Positions 7,704 through 14,659 of a stretch of DNA of 23,135 nucleotides are shown one piece after another. Both the position numbers and the translations under genes were made by a program. Positions within the stretch are counted from its first letter, which is position 1. Each line of letters starts with the position of its first letter. The DNA is from Actinomycetes bacterium (GTDB lineage Bacteria > Actinomycetota > Actinomycetes > Actinomycetales > Micrococcaceae). The stretch spans positions 1 to 23,135 of the forward strand of contig JAFAAV010000133.1 in assembly GCA_023426375.1 (NCBI GenBank), written 5' to 3'. Under the pieces are notes generated by a model. That model was not told where the DNA came from. It did no database searches and saw only the letters and a list, made by a program, of their open reading frames with translations.

Positions 7704-7956
7704 ACGAACCTCCAGGTCAACACACAGTGACCTTGAGCATAAGCGCGATAAACGACCAGGTCGTGGCGGGGAAGTAAAAACTTGGTGGTGGGTCGCCGAG
7801 CGTGTTGGAGGCCTGATTCGTAGGCGGTCAGTCGTAATATATTTGATTGGTTCCAGTCGACCTTGCGGTGTGCTGGAGCGGGAGATTGTGTGCTATCTGC
7901 CCCTATACCGGGAAGAATCTCTAGATACTCAGGCAACTATATGGAAATATATTGAC
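7704..7956. other. Divergent intergenic region, nuclease / fumarase
   Basis: About 250 bases holding the upstream regions of two divergent genes. It is AT-richer than its surroundings, with TAATATATTTGATTGG near 7835 and an imperfect AT-rich inverted repeat (CAACTATAT / AATATATTG, 7934-7954) directly before the fumarase start. No -35/-10 pair can be assigned with confidence. Confidence 0.45.
7714..7733. promoter_or_regulatory. Inverted repeat overlapping the ribosome binding site of the secreted hydrolase gene
   Basis: AGGTCA-N8-TGACCT is a perfect 6-bp inverted repeat ending 10 bases before the start codon at 7703. A TATGCT at 7736-7741 (minus strand) could be the -10 box, which would place the repeat over the transcription start. 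It may be an operator for a dimeric regulator or a leader hairpin. Confidence 0.4.
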
Positions 7957-9627
7957 ATGGGTCAGCCTGAATTTCACTACGTGGACCAACTACCCCGTCG
8001 TCCGCATGAGCCAGAGATGCGCCTCGTTGCAGCGGACGGTGTGCGGCGCCGTGAGATGGGCGACGAGACGTGGTTAGAAGTAGACCCGAGTGCACTCAAA
8101 GCGCTGGCCTACGAGGCGTTCAGCGACGTCTCCCATTTTCTGCGAACTGATCATCTCGCGCAGCTGAGGCGAATCCTGGACGACCCGGAAGCCTCACCGA
8201 ATGACCGGTATGTCGCCCTGGATCTGTTGAAGAACGCCAACGTGTCCTCCGGAGGTGTTCTGCCCATGTGTCAGGACACCGGTACGGCGATCATTGCGGC
8301 CAAGCGTGGCCACCGGGTGATCACGGACGGCAAGGATGCCGAAAACCTCTCCAGGGGCATCTTTGATGCCTTCCAGGAACTCAATCTCCGGTATTCCCAG
8401 ATGTCACCGGTCTCCATGTGGGATGAGGTCAACACCGGAACCAATCTGCCCGCCCAAATCGAAATCTCCTTGGATGAAGGGGCCGAGTATGAGTTCCTCT
8501 TCATGGCCAAGGGAGGGGGCAGCGCCAATAAATCGTTCCTCTACCAGGAAACCAAAGCACTCCTGGACGAGCAGAGAATGCTCGAATTTCTGCGGGAAAA
8601 GATCGAGAGCTTGGGCACGGCTGCATGCCCGCCGTATCACTTGGCGGTCGTCGTCGGTGGCACGTCTGCGGAGTTCGCACTGAAGACCGCCAAGCTGGCC
8701 TCCGCCCATTATTTGGACACCCTGCCCGATCACGGTGAGGGTTTGGGCAACGGCTACCGCGATGTGGCGTTCGAGGAGAAGGTCTTCCAACTCACCACTC
8801 AGCTGGGGCTGGGCGCGCAGTTCGGCGGCAAATACTTCTGCCACGACGTGCGAGTCGTCCGATTGCCTCGGCATAGCGGATCGCTTCCCGTGGCACTCGC
8901 GGTATCTTGCTCGGCCGACCGCCAGGTACTGGGGAGGATCACCGCGGACGGTGTCTTCCTCGAGCAACTTGAACGAGACCCTGCCCGGTTCATCCCGAAC
9001 ACGGGCCTGGAAGAACTGACCGGCTCGGATGAGGTGATGACCATCGACCTGGACACCTCGATGGGCGAGATTCGAAAGCGACTGAGCCAGTGCGACGTCG
9101 GCGCGCGAGTATCCCTGAACGGGACTCTGATCGTGGCCCGCGATATCGCCCACGCGGAAATGCGCGCGAAACTAGAGCGGGGCGAAGACCTACCCGACTA
9201 CATGCTCAAACACCCCGTTTACTACGCCGGGCCGGCCAAGACTCCGGATGGCATGGCGTCCGGATCGTTCGGGCCCACGACCGGCGGACGCATGGATGGA
9301 TACGTAGAAGAATTCCAGTCGCGCGGTGGCTCATTGGTCATGCTGGCAAAGGGCAACCGGTCCGCCTCCGTGACCCAATCGTGTGAACGCCATGGAGGCT
9401 TCTACTTGGGTTCGGTGGGCGGACCGGCTGCGCGGTTGGCTCAGGACTGCATTACATCAGTCGAGGTGATCGACTATGAACACCTGGGAATGGAAGCAGT
9501 CTTCAAGATCACCGTGGAAGATTTCCCCGCTTTCGTCGTTGTCGATGACAAGGGCAACGACTTCTTCAACGATGGTGGTGCGACCGTGGTCCCCCTGGGC
9601 CGCACGCGGTTGGCGGATCACCCCTGA
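7957..9627 (+). CDS. Fumarate hydratase, class I (4Fe-4S)
   Basis: A 556-aa class I fumarase, which interconverts fumarate and L-malate in the TCA cycle using an oxygen-sensitive [4Fe-4S] cluster. The three cluster cysteines are visible: C105 in LPMCQDTGTA, C295 in GKYFCHDVR and C318 in VSCSADRQ. The N-terminal domain carries MWDEVNTGTNLPAQIE, KGGGSANKSF and GTAACPPYH. The C-terminal beta domain has YYAGPAKTP, ASGSFGPTTGGRMD and FFNDGG near the end. The frame stays open about 440 bases upstream, but that part overlaps the divergent nuclease gene, so I start at the ATG of MGQPEFHYV, where family members begin. No good Shine-Dalgarno precedes it. Length is normal and all key residues are kept. 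Confidence 0.93.
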   Translation: MGQPEFHYVDQLPRRPHEPEMRLVAADGVRRREMGDETWLEVDPSALKALAYEAFSDVSHFLRTDHLAQLRRILDDPEASPNDRYVALDLLKNANVSSGGVLPMCQDTGTAIIAAKRGHRVITDGKDAENLSRGIFDAFQELNLRYSQMSPVSMWDEVNTGTNLPAQIEISLDEGAEYEFLFMAKGGGSANKSFLYQETKALLDEQRMLEFLREKIESLGTAACPPYHLAVVVGGTSAEFALKTAKLASAHYLDTLPDHGEGLGNGYRDVAFEEKVFQLTTQLGLGAQFGGKYFCHDVRVVRLPRHSGSLPVALAVSCSADRQVLGRITADGVFLEQLERDPARFIPNTGLEELTGSDEVMTIDLDTSMGEIRKRLSQCDVGARVSLNGTLIVARDIAHAEMRAKLERGEDLPDYMLKHPVYYAGPAKTPDGMASGSFGPTTGGRMDGYVEEFQSRGGSLVMLAKGNRSASVTQSCERHGGFYLGSVGGPAARLAQDCITSVEVIDYEHLGMEAVFKITVEDFPAFVVVDDKGNDFFNDGGATVVPLGRTRLADHP

Positions 9628-9637
9628 TCCGCAGAGT

Positions 9638-9931
9638 TCAGTCGAAATTCGTTACGTACTTCTGGCGCTCGTTGAGTTCTTCGGTAAGTTCCTCCACGCG
9701 ATCGAGGGTGGCGGGATCCGCGCCGTCCGGGTTGGTGAGATATTCGCGTTCAAGCTGACGGCAGACTCGACCGTGCAGTGCAAGGACGGTCTTCAAGTCC
9801 AGGTCTGCCAGCTCGTTCGGGAACTGATCCTCCGGGGCGAGGAAGGTGCTGGAAGGGTCAAGTTGTTGGGACTCCGTGGGGGCAGCGTGATGTGTGTGCG
9901 GGGGAGTGGTGGGGATGATGATTTCGCTCAT
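9638..9931 (-). CDS. Conserved-looking 97-aa protein of the ANTAR cluster, unknown function
   Basis: A 97-aa, probably cytosolic acidic protein with no signal or membrane segment. Residues 1-30 are Pro/Thr/His-rich and look disordered. Residues ~38-95 are predicted helical, with heptad-like DLDLKTVLALHGRVCRQLER and DRVEELTEELNERQKY, suggesting a helical hairpin or short coiled coil. Its ATG overlaps the stop of the STAS-like gene (ATGA), so the two are translationally coupled and probably act together. I do not recognise the family. It lies 10 bases from the convergent fumarase stop. Confidence 0.7.
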   Translation of the reverse strand: MSEIIIPTTPPHTHHAAPTESQQLDPSSTFLAPEDQFPNELADLDLKTVLALHGRVCRQLEREYLTNPDGADPATLDRVEELTEELNERQKYVTNFD

Positions 9932-10290
9932 GATGCACCTTCCTTGAGGGGCGTTAGTGTCATGCCTGCCAAGACCTTTGAGGATCGCTTGTCTGCAGAC
10001 GAGATATGGGCGGGGAGATGAGCGGGAACCACGAAATGAACGGGTGGCCCGTTGCTCAGGGAAACCTCGTAATCAATCGCGTCGCGCAATAGATCCAGGC
10101 CGAGGGCCTCAATATGGCGTGCGGGTGTTGCGTCCAGGGTGACGCGGGCACCGGGCGTGAGCTTACGAGCCCGGCGTATGAGGGGTAGGAGGGCTGACTG
10201 GCTGAGCCTGGTCAGGCATCCTGTGGTGATGATCCGGATATCTTGTCCGTCCATGTCAATCTGGACGGTCGCGGAAATTTTATGGTCCAC
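9928..10290 (-). CDS. STAS-like small protein
   Basis: A 120-aa cytosolic protein. The order (short strands ATVQIDMDGQDIRIITTG, helix SQSALLPLIRRARKL, strand ARVTLDATPA, then IEALGLDLLRDAID) resembles STAS-domain anti-sigma-factor antagonists, where a strand-loop with a phosphorylatable Ser precedes a helix. The usual D-S motif is not evident here (ATPARHIEALG), so partner-switch phosphorylation is uncertain. It overlaps the next gene by 4 bases (ATGA) and lies 120 bases after the UGA-interrupted GAF-ANTAR gene, suggesting a stress-response or RNA-antitermination module. The fold call is inference from pattern only. Confidence 0.5.
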   Translation of the reverse strand: MDHKISATVQIDMDGQDIRIITTGCLTRLSQSALLPLIRRARKLTPGARVTLDATPARHIEALGLDLLRDAIDYEVSLSNGPPVHFVVPAHLPAHISSADKRSSKVLAGMTLTPLKEGAS

Positions 10291-10365
10291 TCGTGCGGCC
10301 TTCCTCCATGGTTAGGGGGTGGCCGCGGCTTGACCTGTGGTTAAGCGTATTGCACTACTAGCGAG

Positions 10366-10383
10366 TAGGGAACGTTTTCCCTA
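10366..10383. terminator. Small perfect hairpin between the GAF-ANTAR and STAS-like genes
   Basis: TAGGGAA-CGTT-TTCCCTA is a 7-bp perfect inverted repeat with a 4-base loop, 26 bases past the stop of the interrupted GAF-ANTAR gene. No U-run follows on the minus strand. It may be a weak terminator or processing site separating the two halves of the cluster, or an operator. Confidence 0.4.
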
Positions 10384-10409
10384 ATAAATCGTAATTTGGG
10401 CACAAACTG

Positions 10410-11144
10410 TTAACGTTCGAAGTGCGTGCGGGCGGGCTCGTTTCCCATCTTCGCCACCAGCTCGGCGGCGAGCTCACGGAGCTTGATATTTCGATGATTG
10501 GATGCCGCGGTCAGGATATCCACCGCTTCGCCTTGTGAGCAGCGGTTCTGCCCCATGATGATTCCCACTGCCAAGTTGATGACGGTGCGGGAGTTGATGG
10601 CGGCGGTCAGATCCTTCTCGACGTCGCGTTGAGTTTCGAGTCTGAGGGCCAGTTGCAACGCGCTTGAAGCAGCTGAGACTTCTTGCTCAATCATTTCGAC
10701 TGTGGCGGTGTCGAAGGCGCGGGGCTGGGTTGCGTAGACGTCGAATCCTGCGGCGGCCCCACTCTCGAGCTGCATTGGAACCCCCAGAATTGAGTAGATC
10801 CCCATCTCCGCGGCGGCTTTCCCGTACTCCGGTCATCGAGTATCGGTCCGGGTATCGGGGACGTACACCATCTGATTCTCCCGAGCTGCCGTGAGACAGG
10901 GGCCGTCGCCGTGATGGTGCTGGAGTTCGTCCAGAGAATCTAGGACCGCATTCGAGGAGGCCATGGGCGTGGTCCGCTTGGGGCGCAATAAGGTCACTGA
11001 ACAGTAGACCTCGTTCTCGCTGGTCGAGATGGTGCGTGCCAGGTCGGCCGTGAAAGCGTTGAGAAATTCAGAGATGTTCTCACTGTCCAGCAGTAGCTGC
11101 TGAATCTGCTCGTGAGACAGGTTGTCGGCCTCTTTGTTGGTCAT
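10410..11144 (-). pseudogene. GAF-ANTAR regulator interrupted by one in-frame UGA
   Basis: Two adjoining segments in the same frame make one GAF-ANTAR protein of about 244 codons, split only by a TGA at 10833-10835 (codon 104). Before it: GAF features HHGDGPCLTAARENQ and VYVPDTRTDTR. After it: PEYGKAAAEMGIYSILGVPM, then an ANTAR domain (SRTVINLAVGIIMGQ, LRELAAELVAKM). The intact paralogue in this cluster reads ETRWPDW at the same place, with Trp at residue 105, so the change is TGG to TGA. Both sides remain well preserved with no other stop or frameshift. The start at 11144 has GAAGGAG 7 bases upstream. ANTAR proteins bind paired RNA hairpins to prevent termination. This copy is either recently inactivated or read through (see findings). 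A lone ATG at 10803-10805 could also restart the C-terminal part, but without an evident ribosome binding site. Confidence 0.85.
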
Positions 11145-11216
11145 GGCCCGCTCCTTCGCAGGTGAAAACCGAACACCCTGGAGGGATCGATCCGGGGTGG
11201 AAACTATCAACCCAGT

Positions 11217-11567
11217 CTAGTCTTCGACGGCTTCTTTGCCTTCAGGATCTTCGTCGTCCTTGGAGACGGGTGTATCAATGATGGGATTCCTGCGCCGAAG
11301 AATGTCTGCAGCGTACGGTGCCCGCGGAGGGGCCTGTTCAGCGAGAAGCTCGTTGGCCGCCTGAGCCAAGAGATCGCGTTGTAGGCGCGGCAAGACTAGG
11401 GAGTGGTGAAGAAACGCGTCCATCTCGAACTCGCTGATGCTGCCGCCGATGCTGAAAAAGTACAGCCACAAGCGACCCTGGTCGATGTTGGCTGCACGCA
11501 TGGTGGCCAATAACTGCCGGGCCTGTTCGTAACCTACCGAGGCATCGTCGGACTCATGAGACTTCAC
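11217..11567 (-). CDS. 116-aa protein coupled to a GAF-ANTAR gene, unknown function
   Basis: The frame stays open far upstream, but that part is a shadow of the GAF-ANTAR gene. The real start is the GTG at 11567, which overlaps the upstream stop as GTGA, giving 116 aa. Central residues (~18-72) are helical: ARQLLATMRAANIDQGRLWL, FFSIGGSISEFEMDAFLHHS and LPRLQRDLLAQAANELL. The tail is charged and probably disordered (DDEDPEGKEAVED). It is cytosolic with no Cys. The tight coupling suggests it partners or modulates the GAF-ANTAR protein. I have a faint recollection of similar small proteins next to GAF-ANTAR genes in other Micrococcales, but I can assign no function. Confidence 0.72.
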   Translation of the reverse strand: MKSHESDDASVGYEQARQLLATMRAANIDQGRLWLYFFSIGGSISEFEMDAFLHHSLVLPRLQRDLLAQAANELLAEQAPPRAPYAADILRRRNPIIDTPVSKDDEDPEGKEAVED

Positions 11568-12289
11568 GATGGTTCGCCCTGATTCTCCCAATCGGTCAAG
11601 ATTTCGGAGGCCACGTCGAGCACGCGTCGGTTGCTGGTTCTCGCGCGTTCTAGAAGGCGGATGCGCGCAACATCTCGACTCAAGTGCTCCTGGGCCATGA
11701 GCACCCCGGCGGCCATGCTTATGGTGTCCCGTGTGCTCAGGGCATCGGTCAAGGCTTTGCTCAGTCGTACGGGGGATTCGACGCTCTGAGCGGTTCCCAA
11801 AAGCGTGGCGGCGGCGTCGGCCAGTAGGCCGAGAAGGTGCACTTCGGTCTCGCCGAAGGCATGCGGTTCCGCTGCGTAGACCTTCAAGGCACCTACGTGG
11901 CGCCCCCGGTAAATCATGGGGGAGCTCAGGATGGATCCGATCCCCATGGATGCGACAGCTTCGATCCAATCCGGCCAGCGGGTTTCCACGGCTGTGTCGT
12001 CCACTCGCTGCGGATCGCCGGTGGCCCATGCGCTCAGGCATGGTCCTTGTCCCAGCTCGTATTGCAGTGCATCGGCGGTTTCCACTGCGGGATTCGTGGA
12101 TGCACTGGATAGCCTCTTGCCGTCCTCGTCAAGGAGCGAGAAGCCGGCTCCCGTGGCGGATGAAATGGTCCGGTGAGCCGCCCATGCGAGCTTGCTCGCG
12201 GCAGAGGTTGCGTCCTGCTCGTTGAGGAGCATCCCGGACAGGTGTGCGAAGACCCTGCTGAGTTCAACGGGAGTGGTATCGGAAGACAT
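11564..12289 (-). CDS. GAF and ANTAR domain-containing regulator
   Basis: A 241-aa cytosolic protein. Residues ~25-165 form a GAF sensor domain, with YELGQGPCLSAWATG, DDTAVETRWPDW and GIGSILSSPMIYRGRHVGAL, the pattern usual in actinobacterial GAF-ANTAR proteins. Residues ~180-235 form the ANTAR RNA-binding three-helix domain (LSTRDTISMAAGVLMAQEHL, then VLDVASEIL). Such proteins bind tandem stem-loops in nascent mRNA and act as antiterminators. The GAF ligand is unknown. It is the first gene of the cluster, overlaps the next gene by 4 bases, and has no obvious Shine-Dalgarno before its ATG. No receiver domain is present. Confidence 0.88.
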   Translation of the reverse strand: MSSDTTPVELSRVFAHLSGMLLNEQDATSAASKLAWAAHRTISSATGAGFSLLDEDGKRLSSASTNPAVETADALQYELGQGPCLSAWATGDPQRVDDTAVETRWPDWIEAVASMGIGSILSSPMIYRGRHVGALKVYAAEPHAFGETEVHLLGLLADAAATLLGTAQSVESPVRLSKALTDALSTRDTISMAAGVLMAQEHLSRDVARIRLLERARTSNRRVLDVASEILTDWENQGEPS

Positions 12290-12453
12290 GGTGTGCGCCG
12301 TTCATTCGGAGTAGCCGGTCAAGGTGCGATGGCAACTGCCTCAAAAACTACTAATCACCACCGGCCTCATTGCAGACAACCAGCTTGGTGACAAGTGTAC
12401 CGAGTAAGTCACCTTTTAGGGTGAGGCAGCCGAAGCTCGAGAGAAAGCGAGCG

Positions 12454-12747
12454 TCAGAGCTCAAGAACCCGCGCGTGGATCACCGAACGGTGGTGCAGCG
12501 CGGTACGGAGGGCGCGGTGAACGCCGTCCTCCAGGTAGAGCGTGCCGTCCCAGGAGACGACATGCGGAAAAAGGTCGCCGAAGAAAGTGGAATCTGCGTC
12601 CAGAAGTTTGGAGAGATCCAGCATGGATTGCGTTGTGACCAGATCCGCGAGTCGGACCTGTTTCGGTGGAATCTTGGACCAGTCAGAGGGTGTGACCAGG
12701 CCGTGTTCGGGGTACGGGCGTGAATCGCCCACGGCCTTGAAGATCAT
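12454..12747 (-). CDS. Small VapB-named / ParB-like actinobacterial protein
   Basis: A 97-aa protein beginning MIFKAVGDSRPYPEHG, with KIPPKQVRLADLVTTQ, LLDADSTFFGDLFPHVVSWD and LYLEDGVHRALRTALHHRSV. This is a widespread actinobacterial family. From memory, database entries name it VapB-family antitoxin, while the layout (a YLEDGVHRALRTAL segment) also recalls ParB/Srx-type folds. No toxin-like partner is adjacent on either strand, so a toxin-antitoxin role is not supported here. A short TAGG precedes the ATG, and a leaderless transcript is possible (TAGGCT 6 bases upstream). It sits alone between the ANTAR cluster and the TetR gene. Confidence 0.75.
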   Translation of the reverse strand: MIFKAVGDSRPYPEHGLVTPSDWSKIPPKQVRLADLVTTQSMLDLSKLLDADSTFFGDLFPHVVSWDGTLYLEDGVHRALRTALHHRSVIHARVLEL

Positions 12748-12804
12748 TGGTTCAGCCTAATGGGTAGCGCTCGTGCGATCGGGAACGGTTCGGTGGGGGA
12801 CTAT

Positions 12805-13470
12805 CTACGAAACCACACTCAACGCCGGTCGCGCTGAAGGCAACGGAACAGGGCGGGAATTCTGGTCGAACTGGGCGCCCAGGCCACGCTGGATGAACAG
12901 GACGGTTGCGTCGGTCCGTTCCTTCTGTGCGCGCTCACTCTCGGCGCCGTGACTGCGGTCCGCAGTCGAGGCCAGCGAACCGTGGACCAGCTGCGTGAGC
13001 TGCGCGGAATCAGTGCGCGGGAGGAAGCCCTCGGACATGGCGCGCTCCAGGATGTCCACCAGAACGCTCTGGAGTTTGCCCACGTGTGCGCCGAGTTTGG
13101 CGAAATCCTCCGGGGCGAGCACGGTCTTCATGGCCTCGCCGGGAGGCAAATGGCGGCGGCTCATGTCCTCGAGCTGGGCACGCACGTAGATTCCCAGCTG
13201 ATCGATGGGGTTGTCGGTCTCCGTCAGATCCTGTTCGAGGTCCGCCACGAATCGTTCCGTCTCGTCCAGCGCATAGGCGACCAGCAATTCACCCATGTCT
13301 GCGAAGTAGTTGTACACCGCAGTGCGGCCCACTCCGGCGGTCTTGGCCACCTGCGTCATGGTGAGGTCGGTGAGCCCCTGAGTGTAGAGAAGCTCTCCGA
13401 ACGCGGTGAGAATGGCGCGCTGGGTGCGCTCTCGCTGGGCTGCGTTGCTGGAGGCTGAAATGCGGGGCAT
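12805..13470 (-). CDS. TetR-family transcriptional regulator
   Basis: A 221-aa protein with the N-terminal TetR DNA-binding domain at residues ~12-60: TQRAILTAFGELLYTQGL, then LTMTQVAKTAGVG and RTAVYNYFADMGELL, where YNYF is the recognition helix of the family. The remaining ~155 residues form the helical ligand-binding and dimerisation part. The last ~25 residues are Pro/Ser-rich and probably disordered. The target is unknown: flanking genes point away or are unrelated, so the kinase, the small protein downstream or distant genes could be controlled. A TTACTGA/TCAGATAA dyad lies 10 bases upstream, suggesting autoregulation. Confidence 0.88.
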   Translation of the reverse strand: MPRISASSNAAQRERTQRAILTAFGELLYTQGLTDLTMTQVAKTAGVGRTAVYNYFADMGELLVAYALDETERFVADLEQDLTETDNPIDQLGIYVRAQLEDMSRRHLPPGEAMKTVLAPEDFAKLGAHVGKLQSVLVDILERAMSEGFLPRTDSAQLTQLVHGSLASTADRSHGAESERAQKERTDATVLFIQRGLGAQFDQNSRPVPLPSARPALSVVS

Positions 13471-13479
13471 GATGACACC

Positions 13480-13499
13480 TTATCTGATTCTGTCAGTAA
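13480..13499. promoter_or_regulatory. Candidate TetR operator
   Basis: TTATCTGATTCTGTCAGTAA carries an imperfect dyad (TTA-CTGA with TCAG-TAA on the opposite strand) directly upstream of the TetR start codon at 13470, the usual place for a self-regulatory site. Confidence 0.4.
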
Positions 13500-13630
13500 A
13501 CCGGGGAAGCGCTGACGTAGGCGGGTGACGGTCTGTCATTACATTCAACGGCACCACCCGCCCGTTGTAATCCAGGCGCAGCGTTCTCACCGAGAGCTTT
13601 CAGGAAACGTCCCGCTGGTGTCCCGGATAT

Positions 13631-13692
13631 AACGACGCCGCCCGCACCGTTCCCAACGTGGGGAACCGGCGCGCGGCGGCGACGTCGTCGTT
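13631..13692 (-). terminator. Long hairpin terminator after the PdxK/ThiD-type kinase gene
   Basis: Nested inverted repeats (AACGACG/CGTCGTT outside, CGCCGC/GGCGGCG in the middle, GTTCCC/GGGAAC at the apex around AACGTG) lie 9 bases after the kinase stop at 13701. The T-run is poor, as is common in high-GC genomes. Confidence 0.65.
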
Positions 13693-13700
13693 CGAACGAA

Positions 13701-14528
13701 TCAGGACTCGGCGGCCAACCCGCCTTGCCACAGGGATTCGAAGGGAAGGTGCGAATTGAGGCGATGCCGGATGCCCGCGGAGATGAAGGCCTTGGCGGTG
13801 CGCGCGGCGTCGATCTCTGAGGCGCCCTTGGCGAGTTCGGCGGCCACGGCCGCTGCCAGCGAGCAGCCCGCGCCCGAGACCGGGACCTCACCCACCTTGG
13901 GTTCGCTGAGAACCTCGAGCTCGGAGCCGTCGTAGAAGACGTCCACCGCGTCCGGGCCGGACAGGCGAACCCCGCCCTTGGCCAGCACCGTGGCACCGGA
14001 AGAATCGTGGATACGCTGGGCGGCTTCCTTGAGGTCCTCCACGTTATTGATCTCGTCCATACCGGACAGCGACAACGATTCGAAGTGGTTGGGAGTCACG
14101 AACGTCGCCAGAGGCAGCACCTCGGCCTTGAGAGCCTGGTCCGTGTCCAGGGCGGCGCCGGGTTCCTGGCCCTTGCAGATCAGCACTGGGTCCAACACCA
14201 AGTGACGCGGCTTGAGCTCGGTCATGGCCTTGGCAACGGTGTGAATGGTGTCCGGGGAGCCGAGCATACCGATCTTGACCGCGTCCAAGTCGTACGCAGC
14301 GGAGATGGTCTGCAGCTGATTGGCCAGTGTCTCCTGGTCCACGGGAGTGACGCGGTGGGCCCAGTCGTTCTCCGGATCGAAGGCCACAATGCAGGTCAAC
14401 GCCAGGGAACCGAAAACTCCCAACGAGGTGAAGGTCTTGATATCCGCAAGCGCGCCGGCCCCACCGGTGACTTCGGAACCGGCGATCGTCATGGCAACGG
14501 GAGGCTGCGGGCGGGAAAGTTCAGTCAT
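13701..14528 (-). CDS. PdxK/ThiD-type pyridoxine or hydroxymethylpyrimidine kinase
   Basis: A 275-aa ribokinase-fold kinase that phosphorylates a B-vitamin precursor with ATP. Visible signatures: MTIAGSEVTGGAGALADIKT (substrate and glycine-rich region), AVKIGMLGS, VLDPVLICKG, FVTPNHFE and the anion-hole/ATP motif VSGAGCSLAAAVAAEL near residue 226. The DPVLICKG and GAGC versions match Gram-positive PdxK (the ThiD-like pyridoxine kinase of Bacillus and Staphylococcus) better than ThiD, which usually has DPVM and GTGCTLS. I therefore lean to vitamin B6 salvage. No thiamin genes are nearby. The frame opens at 14588, but MTELSRPQPP at 14528 fits the family N-terminus, with AGGAG 13 bases upstream. 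Confidence 0.85.
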   Translation of the reverse strand: MTELSRPQPPVAMTIAGSEVTGGAGALADIKTFTSLGVFGSLALTCIVAFDPENDWAHRVTPVDQETLANQLQTISAAYDLDAVKIGMLGSPDTIHTVAKAMTELKPRHLVLDPVLICKGQEPGAALDTDQALKAEVLPLATFVTPNHFESLSLSGMDEINNVEDLKEAAQRIHDSSGATVLAKGGVRLSGPDAVDVFYDGSELEVLSEPKVGEVPVSGAGCSLAAAVAAELAKGASEIDAARTAKAFISAGIRHRLNSHLPFESLWQGGLAAES

Positions 14529-14659
14529 GGGGATATTGTGCTCCTGCCATCCCCGTGCTCGCGAATTCAATGCAACAGGCGTAACCATTACACTGATCCA
14601 CGACGCCGGGTGGCAGACGACGTCAGCACCAGTCCCCTTGATTTCGTGGAGAGTTTGTC

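Noticed and set aside
7513..7956. N-terminal extension of the fumarase frame
   Set aside because: It overlaps the divergent nuclease gene, is Arg/Ala-rich without family similarity, and class I fumarases normally begin near MGQPEFHYV.
11568..12041. Upstream extension of the 116-aa gene
   Set aside because: It is a frame-shadow of the GAF-ANTAR gene. The GTGA overlap at 11564-11567 gives a natural start.
14529..14659. preQ1 riboswitch upstream of the queuosine-precursor transporter
   Set aside because: I looked for the short preQ1-I pseudoknot pattern and saw no convincing match in the 130-base leader. A covariance-model search could overturn this.
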